Positions 34,356 to 42,872 of a DNA stretch of 64,000 nt are shown one piece after another. Location of the stretch: assembly GCF_003940805.1 (NCBI RefSeq), contig NZ_CP034328.1, forward strand, positions 744,001 to 808,000, given 5' to 3'. The DNA is from Tabrizicola piscis (GTDB taxonomy: Bacteria; Pseudomonadota; Alphaproteobacteria; Rhodobacterales; Rhodobacteraceae). Below the pieces are notes generated by a model that ran no database searches, was not told the origin of the DNA, and saw only the letters and a program-made list of their open reading frames with translations. The number at the start of each line of letters is the position of its first letter. Position 1 is the first letter of the stretch. The translations under genes and the position numbers were made by a program.

Positions 34356-34478
34356 TTGCTCTTTTGGAAATACTCCACGGGGGTCTGGGGGTGTGAAACC
34401 CCCAGTGACCGAGGTCCTCGCGCGCTCCGCGCGCGAGGGCCGAGATAAAGGGACTTCGCGCGGAACGCGCTCCGCTTC
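34356..34478 (+). repeat. Dispersed intergenic repeat, copy H (full length)
   Basis: TTGCTCTTTTGGAAATACTC, a CTGGGGGT/ACCCCCAG hairpin, GTGACCGAGGTCCTCGCGCG, a CTCGCGCG/CGCGCGAG hairpin and GGCCGAGATAAAGGGACTTC. It lies between the convergent hydrolase and polyamine-type permease genes and marks the right edge of the sugar island. Confidence 0.72.
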
Positions 34479-34493
34479 ACAAGTGCGGCAAGA

Positions 34494-35366
34494 TCAAAGC
34501 AACATCGCCTCTTCCGCCCGGCGCGCCTCGGCCTCACGCGCGGCTTCAACCCGCGCCCGGCGGCGACGGTTGATCTCGTAGATCACGGCCAGCACCAGCG
34601 TCACCATGATCAACAGGAACGCCAGCGCGTTGATCGTCGGCGTGATCCCGGCCCGCACTTTGGAGAAGACATAGACCGTCAGCGTATCCGCCCCGCCCCG
34701 CGTGAACTGCGTCACGTTGAAGTTCTCGATCGACTGGAAGAAGGCCACCGCCGCCCCAGCCCCGATTGCCGGGTAAAGATGCGGCAACAGGATCCGCCGC
34801 ATCACCTGCGCATGGCTGGCACCAAGGTCCAGCGCCGCCTCCTCCAGCCCGGCATCAAAGGACTGCAGCCGCGCCAGCACCAGAAGCATCACCATCGCCG
34901 CGATATAGCTGACCTGCCCCAGCACGCTCAGGTGCAGGCCGGGGATGAACGGCCAGGGCTTGCCTTCCGGCCCGAACAGAACCCCGCCCATCTTGGTCCA
35001 CAGGATCATCGTCGAAATCCCGATCACCACGCCGGGGATCAGGATGGTCGAGATCATCATCCCGTAAAGTGCCGTCCGCGCCCGGCCAGAGGTCGAGTTG
35101 ATCAGGATCGCCGCCGCTGTCCCCACGATGACCGCAATCACCGCCACGGCCACCGCCACCCACAGCGTGTTGGCAAAGGCCACCATCATCCGCTGGTCCT
35201 GAATCATCTCGCTGAACCACATCGTGGTCCAACCCTTCCACGGCACGATAGAGGGCAACTTGCTGTCGTTGAATGCCGCCCCCGACATCACCACCAGCGG
35301 GGCCAGCAGGAAGATCAGGAACAGCACCGTATAGGCCCGCGCCAGAGTCTGTCGGAACTTGTGCAT
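34494..35366 (-). CDS. Polyamine-type ABC transporter permease (PotC-like)
   Basis: The 290-residue protein has six predicted membrane segments and the EAA loop LEEAALDLGASHAQVMRRILLPHLYPA. VLFLIFLLAPLVVMSGAAFNDS at the start is the PotC/PotI-type opening. With the PotB-like permease, ATPase and binding protein it forms a complete importer for spermidine/putrescine-like or related organic substrates. Its C-terminal tail is unusually Arg/Ala/Glu-rich. It is the last gene of the unit. Confidence 0.88.
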   Translation of the reverse strand: MHKFRQTLARAYTVLFLIFLLAPLVVMSGAAFNDSKLPSIVPWKGWTTMWFSEMIQDQRMMVAFANTLWVAVAVAVIAVIVGTAAAILINSTSGRARTALYGMMISTILIPGVVIGISTMILWTKMGGVLFGPEGKPWPFIPGLHLSVLGQVSYIAAMVMLLVLARLQSFDAGLEEAALDLGASHAQVMRRILLPHLYPAIGAGAAVAFFQSIENFNVTQFTRGGADTLTVYVFSKVRAGITPTINALAFLLIMVTLVLAVIYEINRRRRARVEAAREAEARRAEEAMLL

Positions 35367-35376
35367 CGCAGACCCC

Positions 35377-36303
35377 CTATTTCGCGATATCGGACAGCTT
35401 CACCTTGAACAGCCACATCGCGACGCTCACGAAGACGGTGCACAGAAGAAGCAGGATGAAGGCATAGGCCGACGCGGTGTTCCAGTCCAAGGCGTCCTTG
35501 AACCACTGGTCGATGGTCTGGGTGAACCATTGCGAGGTGGTGGACCCAAGGATCGACGGCACCAGCAAGGACCCCGCCGACAGCATGAACACCATGACAG
35601 ACCCACTGGCGATGCCGGGCTTGGAATGAGGCAGCACGATCTTCCAGTGGATCTTCCACCACGGCGCCCCAAGGTCCTCCGCCGCCTCGATCTGGTTGGT
35701 GTCCAAGGACTGGATCGCGTTGTAGATCGGGAACAGCATGAACAGGACGTAAGTGTAGATCAGCCCGATCACCACGCCGGTATAGCCCAGGTTGGTCCAG
35801 CGGATCGGATCTTCGATCACCCCCACCGCCAACAGCAGCGCGTTGAGCGGACCCTTGAAGGCCAGAATGATCCACCAGGCAAAGGCGCGCAGCACCTCGG
35901 ACACCCACAGCGGGATGAACAGCAGCAGGATCAGCGTCGGCAGGGACCGGGGGTTGACGATCTTGGCCATGAAATAGGCCAGCGGATAGGCCATCGCAAA
36001 GCAGATCACCGTCACCAGCATCGAATACAGGATCGTCAGCCCGAAGGTATAGACGTGCACCGGAATGGAAAAGCTGATCCCGAACAGGCTTTTGTCGACA
36101 TTGCCGTCAAAGACCTTGAGGTAATTGTCGAAGCTGTAGGTGTCACGCGGACCGCCGATGTCGACCACCGGCAGATAGGGGCGAAAGCTTTGCTCCAGCA
36201 GCGTGATGTTCGGCACGATCACCAGCATGATCAGCCAGAAGGCCACCAGCAGGCACATCGTCACGGTCAGCCCCAGACCATAGCGGCGCAGCATGTCCTG
36301 CAT
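35377..36303 (-). CDS. Polyamine-type ABC transporter permease (PotB-like)
   Basis: The 308-residue protein has six membrane segments, a long periplasmic loop after the first (about residues 35-85) and the EAA loop EAAEDLGAPWWKIHWKIVLPHSKPG. These are features of PotB-type subunits. It begins three bases after the ATPase stop and is followed after 10 bases by the PotC-like gene. An in-frame ATG four codons in is a possible alternative start. Confidence 0.88.
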   Translation of the reverse strand: MQDMLRRYGLGLTVTMCLLVAFWLIMLVIVPNITLLEQSFRPYLPVVDIGGPRDTYSFDNYLKVFDGNVDKSLFGISFSIPVHVYTFGLTILYSMLVTVICFAMAYPLAYFMAKIVNPRSLPTLILLLFIPLWVSEVLRAFAWWIILAFKGPLNALLLAVGVIEDPIRWTNLGYTGVVIGLIYTYVLFMLFPIYNAIQSLDTNQIEAAEDLGAPWWKIHWKIVLPHSKPGIASGSVMVFMLSAGSLLVPSILGSTTSQWFTQTIDQWFKDALDWNTASAYAFILLLLCTVFVSVAMWLFKVKLSDIAK

Positions 36304-36306
36304 GGA

Positions 36307-37389
36307 TCAGGACCTCACATTCGCGTCGGGCAGGATCGAGGCGCGGGTGGCGTCGAAGGACATGAACGCCTTCGCCCCCTTCTCCGGCACGGTCGCCGAC
36401 CCGTCATTGCGGATTTCCGAGGTCAGATGCGCCCCGCTGTCACTGATGGCATGCACCGCGATGAAGTTGCCCTCGAACGACACATCCCCCACCGTGACCG
36501 GAATCGCATTCTCGGGCGCGGCGGTGGCCGAGATCAGCGTGTGTTCCGGCCGCACATAAAGCTTGGCCTTTCTGTCACTGCCGATGTCGCCCAGCCGGGC
36601 CCGGAAGGTGCCGTGCGGCGTAGCAAAGCTGGCCATGCCAGAGGCGGCGGTTTGCACATCGCCGGTAAAGACGTTGTTTTCGCCCACGAAACTGGCGACG
36701 AAACCGTTGACCGGGTTGTTGTAAATCTCCCGCGGGTCGGCGATCTGCTGGATGCGGCCCTGGGACATGACGCCGACGCGGTCCGACATCGCCAAGGCCT
36801 CGCCCTGATCGTGGGTGATGTAGATGAAGGTCACGCCCGTCCGCTTCTGGATCGCCCGCAGCTCCGCCCGCATGTGCTGGCGCAGCTTCAGGTCCAGCGC
36901 CGACAGCGGTTCGTCCAGCAGCATCACCTGCGGTTCCACCGCCAGCGCGCGGGCAATCGCCACGCGCTGCTTCTGGCCGCCCGAAAGCTGGCTGACATAC
37001 TTGTCGGCCGCGTCCGGCAGATCGACCAGCCGCAACAGCTCTTCCGCCTTGGCGCGGCGGGTGGCCTTGTCCACGCCCCGCACCTCAAGCCCGAAGCTGA
37101 TGTTTTCCCAGATCGGCATCAGCGGAAACAGCGCCAGGTTCTGGAAGATCAGCGCCGTGGGCCGCTGGTTCGGGCGCTGGCCCTTCATGTCCTTGCCGCC
37201 AATGCGGATCATGCCTTGCGTCGGCTCGATGAACCCCGAAACCATGCGCAGGATCGTGGTCTTGCCGCAGCCTGATGGCCCGAGGAACGAAAAGAACTCG
37301 CCCGGCTTGATGGACACATTGGCGTTGTCCACGGCCCGGAAGGTGCCGAAGTCGCAGCAGACGTTTTCTAGATCAATTCCGGCGCTCAT
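36307..37389 (-). CDS. Polyamine-type ABC transporter ATP-binding protein (PotA-like)
   Basis: The 360-residue protein has Walker A GPSGCGKTT, ABC signature LSGGQKQR, Walker B MLLDEPLSALDLKLR and the switch ITHDQGEALAMSD, then a C-terminal TOBE domain from about residue 280. It energises import through the two permeases downstream. A hairpin at 37522 separates it from the binding-protein gene, which is expected to be made in excess. Confidence 0.92.
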   Translation of the reverse strand: MSAGIDLENVCCDFGTFRAVDNANVSIKPGEFFSFLGPSGCGKTTILRMVSGFIEPTQGMIRIGGKDMKGQRPNQRPTALIFQNLALFPLMPIWENISFGLEVRGVDKATRRAKAEELLRLVDLPDAADKYVSQLSGGQKQRVAIARALAVEPQVMLLDEPLSALDLKLRQHMRAELRAIQKRTGVTFIYITHDQGEALAMSDRVGVMSQGRIQQIADPREIYNNPVNGFVASFVGENNVFTGDVQTAASGMASFATPHGTFRARLGDIGSDRKAKLYVRPEHTLISATAAPENAIPVTVGDVSFEGNFIAVHAISDSGAHLTSEIRNDGSATVPEKGAKAFMSFDATRASILPDANVRS

Positions 37390-37521
37390 GCCGCGTGGCT
37401 CCCCTGGGTATGTCGTCTTTTTGTCGCTTCAGGCTAGCAGGCAACCGGCCCCGTTCAATCGGTATCGCCAGATTGGGCCTGTCACTGGGTCCAGAACGAC
37501 ATCGCAGCACATGAATAAGGC

Positions 37522-37547
37522 ACGCCGGACCCTTTCGGGCCCGGCGT
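37522..37547 (-). terminator. Hairpin between binding-protein and ATPase genes
   Basis: An ACGCCGG/CCGGCGT stem continues inward with CCC/GGG around a GAAA-type loop. It lies 20 bases after the binding-protein stop and 130 bases before the ATPase start. Without a long U-run it is more likely a partial terminator or an mRNA 3'-end stabiliser that raises binding-protein levels. Confidence 0.5.
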
Positions 37548-37566
37548 CCAGTCAAATGCAGCGCGC

Positions 37567-38694
37567 TCAGGCCGCCTTGTACTTGTCCGAATACTCGGCC
37601 CGCTTGGCGAGGAACTCGGCCGACTGGTCGGGCCACCACCACAGCTTGGACAGCGCTTCGTCGTTGAAAGTGCCGTTGTAATAGGTGGCAACATCGGGGT
37701 TCATCAGATCCGACGCGCCCTTGCCGACCGGGTTGGACGAGAAGGCCGAAGCCCAGCCCGAAGCCCCTTCCGGGGTCGACACGAACTTGACGAACTCATG
37801 CGCCTGTTCGGTGTTGGCCGCGTTCTTCATCAGCACAAAGCCCTGGTGCCAGGCAAAGGCACCTTCGACCGGGGCCAGATAGGCATAGCCGTCATTGCGC
37901 AGGTTGAAGCCGGTCGAATCCCAGCACAGGCCAACCGTGGCGCCGTTGGCGGTGAAGCCCGCGTTCGCCTCGTTTTCGCCCGACCACCACTGGACGACGT
38001 TGCCCTTCATCTCGACGGCCTTGGCCAGCGCGATGTCCCAAAGCTCGACCATGGCGCCCATGTCGCTGTAGCCGTCCATCCACGGACGCGGCAGCTGGCC
38101 CGTGGCATCCAGCCAGCGGCCCATCGCAGCCAGCGCCGAATGCGGGCGCAGCGTCGACTGGTTGTCGGGGCTGAACAGGTCGCCCAGCGACGGCGGGGTC
38201 GACAGCTTGGCGTCAGCCGTGTTCACGACCAGCGATTCCGTGCCCCAGTTCGACGGCACATATTTCAGCATCCCGCCGGGACGCGACCGTTCGCCTGCCG
38301 CGCCATCGGCGAGGCCGGGAAGGTAGTTGTCCATCGCCAGCTTGGATTCGTCAAACGCGCCCAGCAGGCCGTTCGAATCCCATGCGCCGACGCGGTCGAT
38401 CGTCGGCTCGATCAGGTCGATCCCGCCGGCTTCCAGCGCGACCTTGGCTTCACCGAACATGGTGTCCTGATCGGGCAGTTCCTTGAAGTTCACCTTGATG
38501 CCGGTCGCGGCTTCGAACGCCGGGAACACCTTTTCGACCAGCGCGGGATAGCCCGCCCAGCCGACGAAATTCACTTCGCCCGACGACGCAAGCGCCTTGG
38601 ACGAAATGATGGCCGGGGCGGCAAGGATGCCCGCACCTGCGGCAGAGCCTTGCAGGAACCGGCGACGGTTGAAGGCTGAGGTTGAGTTTTTCAC
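37567..38694 (-). CDS. Polyamine-type ABC transporter substrate-binding protein (Tat signal)
   Basis: The 375-residue protein starts with a twin-arginine signal (NRRRFLQGSAAGAGILAAPAI) ending near residue 36. The mature part opens VNFVGWAGYPALVEKVFPAFEAATGIKVNFKE and has SNWGTESLVVN, ATVGLCWDSTG and VEGAFAWHQGFVL, typical of PotD/PotF-like proteins. The ligand may be a polyamine or another small cation or organic acid; key polyamine acidic residues were not verified. First gene of the unit. Confidence 0.88.
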   Translation of the reverse strand: MKNSTSAFNRRRFLQGSAAGAGILAAPAIISSKALASSGEVNFVGWAGYPALVEKVFPAFEAATGIKVNFKELPDQDTMFGEAKVALEAGGIDLIEPTIDRVGAWDSNGLLGAFDESKLAMDNYLPGLADGAAGERSRPGGMLKYVPSNWGTESLVVNTADAKLSTPPSLGDLFSPDNQSTLRPHSALAAMGRWLDATGQLPRPWMDGYSDMGAMVELWDIALAKAVEMKGNVVQWWSGENEANAGFTANGATVGLCWDSTGFNLRNDGYAYLAPVEGAFAWHQGFVLMKNAANTEQAHEFVKFVSTPEGASGWASAFSSNPVGKGASDLMNPDVATYYNGTFNDEALSKLWWWPDQSAEFLAKRAEYSDKYKAA

Positions 38695-38997
38695 GAATAG
38701 TCTCCCTGGTTTGAGTCGTTCAGAGGCACGGGCTGTCCCCGGTTTTTCTGGTTGTGGTTACGCACGCGGTGCGCGCTTTTCCTGCGGTAACGAAACCCCG
38801 TAACAAGGCTGTGTCACCCGGCCGAAAAGGCACGGACGCGGCAAGTCTAATCTGGTTTTCAGGGCACCTGTCAATGTGGCATCGGATGGGCGCTCACCAC
38901 GGCCAAACAGCCCAGGTTTCCTGCCATTTTTTCAGGCACTTGCGCGCCGTCACTGCGCGGCGACCCTGCCCTTTGCCTCGGCCCGATTCGCCCCGCC
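38695..38997. other. Intergenic region between the PotD-like gene and modC
   Basis: About 300 bases without a supported gene. It holds the likely promoter of the PotD-like gene at 38846-38874. Short plus-strand frames here have no Shine-Dalgarno sequence or family resemblance. Confidence 0.6.
38846..38874 (-). promoter_or_regulatory. Possible sigma-70 promoter of the polyamine-type transporter
   Basis: On the minus strand a perfect TTGACA (38874-38869) is followed after 17 bases by ATTAGA (38851-38846), a weak -10. It would give a leader of about 145 bases before the binding-protein ATG. Confidence 0.35.
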
Positions 38998-40080
38998 TCA
39001 ACCCAAGGGTGAGCCGCGCTCGGCGCCCACGTCCCCCTGCGCCACCGCCACGGTCTTGACCACCGCAAAAACGGCTAGCCCCGGCGCGATCTCCAGCGCC
39101 TGCGCCGACCGCCGTGTGATCCGCGCTAACAGCGCCGCCCCCCCAAGGTCCAGCTGCACAAGAACACCCGGCCCCCGCCCCTCCTGCACCGCGCTGACCC
39201 GGCAGGGCAGGATGTTCAACGCCGAAAGCCCGTCGGGCCGCGCCCTTGCCAGGATCACGTCCTGCGCCGCGATGCGAACCCGCACTTGGCCCCCAATGGC
39301 GCCCGCAAGCCGTGGCAACCACAACGGCCCCGCCCCCGTCTCCAGCCGCGTCAGCCCGTCCGCCTCATGCGCCGCAATCTGCGCCGTCAGGATCGCCCCG
39401 GCATCCGCCAACCCCAGCAGAGGCGCGGTCACCGGGTCCGAAAGCACCTCGGCCGCCGGGCCAAAGGCCACCAGCCGCCCGGCATCAATCACCGCAATCG
39501 TGGTGGCCAGTCGCGCCACCTCGGGCAGGGAATGGCTGACATACAGGATCGGCAGCCCCATCTGATCCCGCAGCGCCTCGACATAAGGCAGGATTTCAGC
39601 CTTGCGCGCCTCATCCAGCGCCGAAAAGGGCTCGTCCATCAAAAGGATCTGCGGGCCGGACAACAGCGCCCGCCCAATCGCCACCCGGCTTTTCTCACCG
39701 CCCGACAGCGTGGCTGGCCGACGCTCCAGCAGCCCCCCGATCCCCAGCAGGTCCACGATCCGGTCAAACCCGGTCAACGGCAACCGCCGCACCTTCGCGC
39801 CATAGGCCAGATTCTGCGCCACCGTCAGATGCGGAAACAGCCGCGCGTCCTGAAACACATAGCCCACCCGCCGCTTGTGCGGCGCCAGATCCTGCAGTGC
39901 CACCCCGTCCAGCGTGATCCGCGCCTGATCGGGCCGCAGCAGCCCCGCCACCGCGTTGATGATCGTCGTCTTGCCCGACCCCGACCGCCCGAACAGGCAG
40001 GTCAATCCCGGCGGCGCGGTAAAGGCCACCTCCAGCTGAAACGCCGGAAACCGATGCGCAATCTCGACCGAAAGGCTCAT
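38998..40080 (-). CDS. modC: Molybdate ABC transporter ATP-binding protein ModC
   Basis: The 360-residue protein has Walker A GRSGSGKTT, ABC signature LSGGEKSR, Walker B LLMDEPFSALDEARK and the switch VSHSLPEVARLA. From about residue 290 a molybdate-binding (mobe) domain follows (LSALNILPCRVSAVQ, VQLDLGGAALLARITRRSA). This layout is specific to ModC. ATG 40080 overlaps the modB stop (ATGA). It supplies molybdate for cofactor synthesis, of which moaA lies at 10222. Confidence 0.94.
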   Translation of the reverse strand: MSLSVEIAHRFPAFQLEVAFTAPPGLTCLFGRSGSGKTTIINAVAGLLRPDQARITLDGVALQDLAPHKRRVGYVFQDARLFPHLTVAQNLAYGAKVRRLPLTGFDRIVDLLGIGGLLERRPATLSGGEKSRVAIGRALLSGPQILLMDEPFSALDEARKAEILPYVEALRDQMGLPILYVSHSLPEVARLATTIAVIDAGRLVAFGPAAEVLSDPVTAPLLGLADAGAILTAQIAAHEADGLTRLETGAGPLWLPRLAGAIGGQVRVRIAAQDVILARARPDGLSALNILPCRVSAVQEGRGPGVLVQLDLGGAALLARITRRSAQALEIAPGLAVFAVVKTVAVAQGDVGAERGSPLG

Positions 40081-40775
40081 CGCCCCGCCACCCGCGCCTG
40101 CACCCGCCGCGCCAGCCACTCAGACAGGATCAGCGCGCCCATCGCCAGCACGATGGAAATCACCACCAGCCGGAATGCCGACGCATCCCCCCCCGGCACC
40201 TGCAGGAAGGCATAGATGGCGGAGGGCAGCGTCTGCGTCTCACCGGGGATGTTGGAGACGAAGGTGATCGTCGCCCCGAACTCGCCCATCGCCTTGGCGA
40301 AGGCAAGGATCGCCCCCGCAATCACCCCCGGCAGGATCAGGGGCAGCGTCACCGTGACAAACACCACCGGGCGCGAGGCGCCCAAGGTCGACGCCGCCTC
40401 CTCCAGCTTCGGGTCCACCGCCTCGACCGCCAACCGGATCGCGCGGACCATCAGCGGAAAGGCCATCACCGCCGCCGCCAGCGCCGCCCCGGTCCAGCGA
40501 AAGGCCAGCGTGATGCCGAACCAGTCGTACAGGGCACCCCCCACCGGCCCCATCCGGCCAAAGGTCAGCAACAGCAGATACCCGGTAACAACCGGCGGCA
40601 GGATCAGCGGCAGATGCACCAGCCCGTTCAACACCGCCTTGCCCGGAAAACTCCACCGCGCCAGCGCCACCGCCGCCAGCACACCCAGCGGCAGGCTCAG
40701 CACCGTCGCCCAGAACGACACCCGCAAGGACAGCGCCACGGCCTGCCATTCTTCCGGGGAAAGCCAGTCGCTCAC
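40077..40775 (-). CDS. modB: Molybdate ABC transporter permease ModB
   Basis: The 232-residue protein has five predicted membrane segments, the ModB-type opening LSLRVSFWATVLSLPLGVLAAVALARW, LPLILPPVVTGYLLL and the EAA loop LEEAASTLGASRPVVFVTVTLPLILPG. FAKAMGEFGATITFVSNIPGETQTLPSAIY is a well-conserved ModB segment. ATGA overlaps join it to modA and modC. Confidence 0.95.
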   Translation of the reverse strand: MSDWLSPEEWQAVALSLRVSFWATVLSLPLGVLAAVALARWSFPGKAVLNGLVHLPLILPPVVTGYLLLLTFGRMGPVGGALYDWFGITLAFRWTGAALAAAVMAFPLMVRAIRLAVEAVDPKLEEAASTLGASRPVVFVTVTLPLILPGVIAGAILAFAKAMGEFGATITFVSNIPGETQTLPSAIYAFLQVPGGDASAFRLVVISIVLAMGALILSEWLARRVQARVAGR

Positions 40776-41521
40776 GGGGCGCCCAGCGGCAGAAAGCCCT
40801 GCGCCTCGAACACCGCCCGCGCATCCGGCCCGCTCAGATAGTCCAGAAAGGCCTCAGCTTCAGGCACCGCGGTCTGCAGCACCGCCGCCGGGTAGATGAT
40901 CGGGCTATGGCTGCCTTCAGGAAAGGTCGCCACCACCGTCACCCCCGGCTCTGCCACCGCATCGCTGGCGTAGACGATGCCCAACGGCGCCTCCCCCAGC
41001 GCGACCAGTTGCAGCGCCACCCGCACGTTTTCCGACTGCGCCACGCTGCCCGCCACGCTGTCCCACAGCCCCAGCGCTGTCAGCGCCTCACGCCCGTATT
41101 GCCCGGCGGGAACCGATGTCACCATCGCCATCGACAGCTTCCCCCCCGCCAGCATCCCCGCCAGATCAGTGCCGGCGTCCAGCGCCACCGGGGCCGCCCC
41201 GGCCCCATGCGCCACCAGCACCAGCCGGTTGCCCAGAAGATCAACCCGCGTGCCGTCGCGCACCAGCCCGGCCTCCGCCACCGCATCCATCCACTCGATC
41301 GACGCTGAGATAAAGATGTCTGCCGGCGCCGCCTCGATGATCTGCTTGGCCAGCGCCGAGCTTCCCCCATAGGACACCACCACGCTGTGCCCCGTGTCGG
41401 CCTGCCACTCTGCGGCAATCTCGTCCAAAGCGGTCTTCAGGCTGGCGGCGGCAAAGACCGTCACCTCGGCCGCCCGCGCCGGGGTGGCCATCATCAGGAC
41501 AAGCAGGATTGCGCGCAGCAT
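40772..41521 (-). CDS. modA: Molybdate-binding periplasmic protein ModA
   Basis: The 249-residue protein has a signal peptide (LRAILLVLMMATPARA) and a mature start VTVFAAASLKTALDEIA with the oxyanion-binding Ser, followed by YGGSSALAKQI and APADIFISAS. These are the molybdate-contacting segments of ModA. ATG 41521 follows GGAGGTG; an earlier in-frame ATG (41533) lies inside the operator palindrome. First gene of modABC. Confidence 0.94.
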   Translation of the reverse strand: MLRAILLVLMMATPARAAEVTVFAAASLKTALDEIAAEWQADTGHSVVVSYGGSSALAKQIIEAAPADIFISASIEWMDAVAEAGLVRDGTRVDLLGNRLVLVAHGAGAAPVALDAGTDLAGMLAGGKLSMAMVTSVPAGQYGREALTALGLWDSVAGSVAQSENVRVALQLVALGEAPLGIVYASDAVAEPGVTVVATFPEGSHSPIIYPAAVLQTAVPEAEAFLDYLSGPDARAVFEAQGFLPLGAP

Positions 41522-41531
41522 CGACACCTCC

Positions 41532-41551
41532 ATATGTTCGCCCGAACATAT
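41532..41551. promoter_or_regulatory. Perfect palindrome upstream of modA, candidate Mo box
   Basis: The arms ATATGTTCG and CGAACATAT are perfect 9-bp inverted repeats with a two-base spacer. The site abuts the modA Shine-Dalgarno sequence and lies 28 bases after the stop of the ModE-like regulator. A/T-rich palindromes at this position are ModE sites in other proteobacteria, although the arms here differ from the E. coli TATATA type. Confidence 0.65.
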
Positions 41552-41579
41552 CGGCAAAGCCCGCGCCCGGATGCAAGCG

Positions 41580-41942
41580 TTATTTCTGGCCAGACATATC
41601 CCGCAGCAGCGCCGCGATCCGCGCCACATCGGGGGCCGCTGCCGCCACGCTGGCCGCCAGCAGCGACTGGTAGGCGTCCAGCACCTCGCCGCCCGCCTCG
41701 GTCAGACTGGCCCCGCCGCCACCCGCCCCGCCCCGCGCGCTGGTGACCAGCGGCACCCGGAAGGCCGCGTTCATCTCCTCCACCAAGGACCACGCGCGCT
41801 TGTAGCTCATCCCCATCGCCCGCCCGGCTGCGGAAATGGACCCGGTGTCGCGGATCCGCGCCAGAAGTTCGGCCTTGCCCGGCCCCAGAACCAGCCGGTC
41901 CCCGAACAGCAGCCGCAGGCGCAAGGTGGCGTCAGGTGTCAT
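41580..41942 (-). CDS. Single-domain ModE-like regulator
   Basis: The 120-residue protein is a LysR-type winged helix as in the ModE N-terminus: LLARIRDTGSISAAGRAMGMSYKRAWSLVEEMNAAFRVPLV, then a GGAGGGGASLTEAG wing. The C-terminal TOBE molybdate-sensing domains of classical ModE are absent, so molybdate must be sensed another way or not at all. It is placed just upstream of modABC on the same strand. ATG 41942 gives the family length. Confidence 0.85.
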   Translation of the reverse strand: MTPDATLRLRLLFGDRLVLGPGKAELLARIRDTGSISAAGRAMGMSYKRAWSLVEEMNAAFRVPLVTSARGGAGGGGASLTEAGGEVLDAYQSLLAASVAAAAPDVARIAALLRDMSGQK

Positions 41943-42086
41943 GGCCCTAGGATCACCGCAACACCGCCGACTGGCAAGCGCCCTTGGGCGGCCACCCTTG
42001 ACCCAAAGCGGTTTGGACAATAGGAGTCACCCGATCCGCCGACCGTTCCAGCGCGCCCCCTCGGCGCCGCAGCAGGGAGATGACAG

Positions 42087-42872
42087 ATGTCCATCCGCGT
42101 CACCGTTTGGGGCGAAAATGTCCATGAACAGAAGAACAAGGTGGTGGCCGAAGTCTACCCTGCGACCATGCATGGCACGATCGCCGCAGCGCTGAACCTG
42201 CAGGACGGCATCACCGCCTCCACCGTCACGCTGCAAGACCCCGAACACGGGCTGACACCGCAGAAGCTGGCGGAAACCGATGTCCTGATCTGGTGGGGCC
42301 ACGCCGCCCATGGCGACGTCGCCGATGACGTGGTGGAACGCGTCTGCAACGCCGTCTGGGGGGGCATGGGGGTGATCTTCCTGCACTCCGCCCATTTCGC
42401 CAAACCCTTCAAACGCCTGATGGGCGCCCCCTGCAACCTCACCTGGCGTGAGGCGGGGGAACGCGAACGCCTCTGGGTCACCTCGCGCCAGCACCCCATC
42501 GCGCGCGGCATCCCCGACCATTTCGAACTTGAACACGAAGAGATGTACGGCGAACCCTTCGGCGTCCCCGAACCCCTAGAAACCGTGTTCGTCAGCTGGT
42601 TCGCCGGGGGTGAAGTGTTCCGCTCCGGCCTGACCTACAAGCGCGGCGCGGGCAACATCTTCTACTTCCGCCCGGGGCATGAAACCTACCCCACCTACCA
42701 CCAGCCGCTGGTGCAGCAGGTCATCGCCAATGCCGTCCGCTGGGCGCACAACCCCGAAGCGCGGATACTGAACCCGAACGACGCACCGAACACCCCCGTG
42801 GCAAAGGCGCTGGAGCCGATCACCGAACGCGGCCCCCGCTTGCACCATGATGGCGAGGAAGGATACCGCTGA
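42087..42872 (+). CDS. ThuA-like trehalose utilisation protein
   Basis: The 261-residue protein has the ThuA glutamine-amidotransferase-like fold: VTVWGENVHEQ at the start, LIWWGHAAHGDV, GMGVIFLHSAHFAKPFKRLMG, and FYFRPGHETYPTYHQP near the end. In Sinorhizobium ThuA and ThuB act on imported trehalose by way of keto-disaccharides. Here the downstream gene is ThuB-like, but no thuEFGK transporter is adjacent. The next gene begins one base inside its stop (TGATG). Confidence 0.85.
   Translation: MSIRVTVWGENVHEQKNKVVAEVYPATMHGTIAAALNLQDGITASTVTLQDPEHGLTPQKLAETDVLIWWGHAAHGDVADDVVERVCNAVWGGMGVIFLHSAHFAKPFKRLMGAPCNLTWREAGERERLWVTSRQHPIARGIPDHFELEHEEMYGEPFGVPEPLETVFVSWFAGGEVFRSGLTYKRGAGNIFYFRPGHETYPTYHQPLVQQVIANAVRWAHNPEARILNPNDAPNTPVAKALEPITERGPRLHHDGEEGYR

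Noticed and set aside
35359..37275. 638-codon plus-strand frame opposite three ABC genes
   Set aside because: Longest frame locally, but it is His/Gln/Arg-rich, spans three well-supported minus-strand genes and has no recognisable domain.
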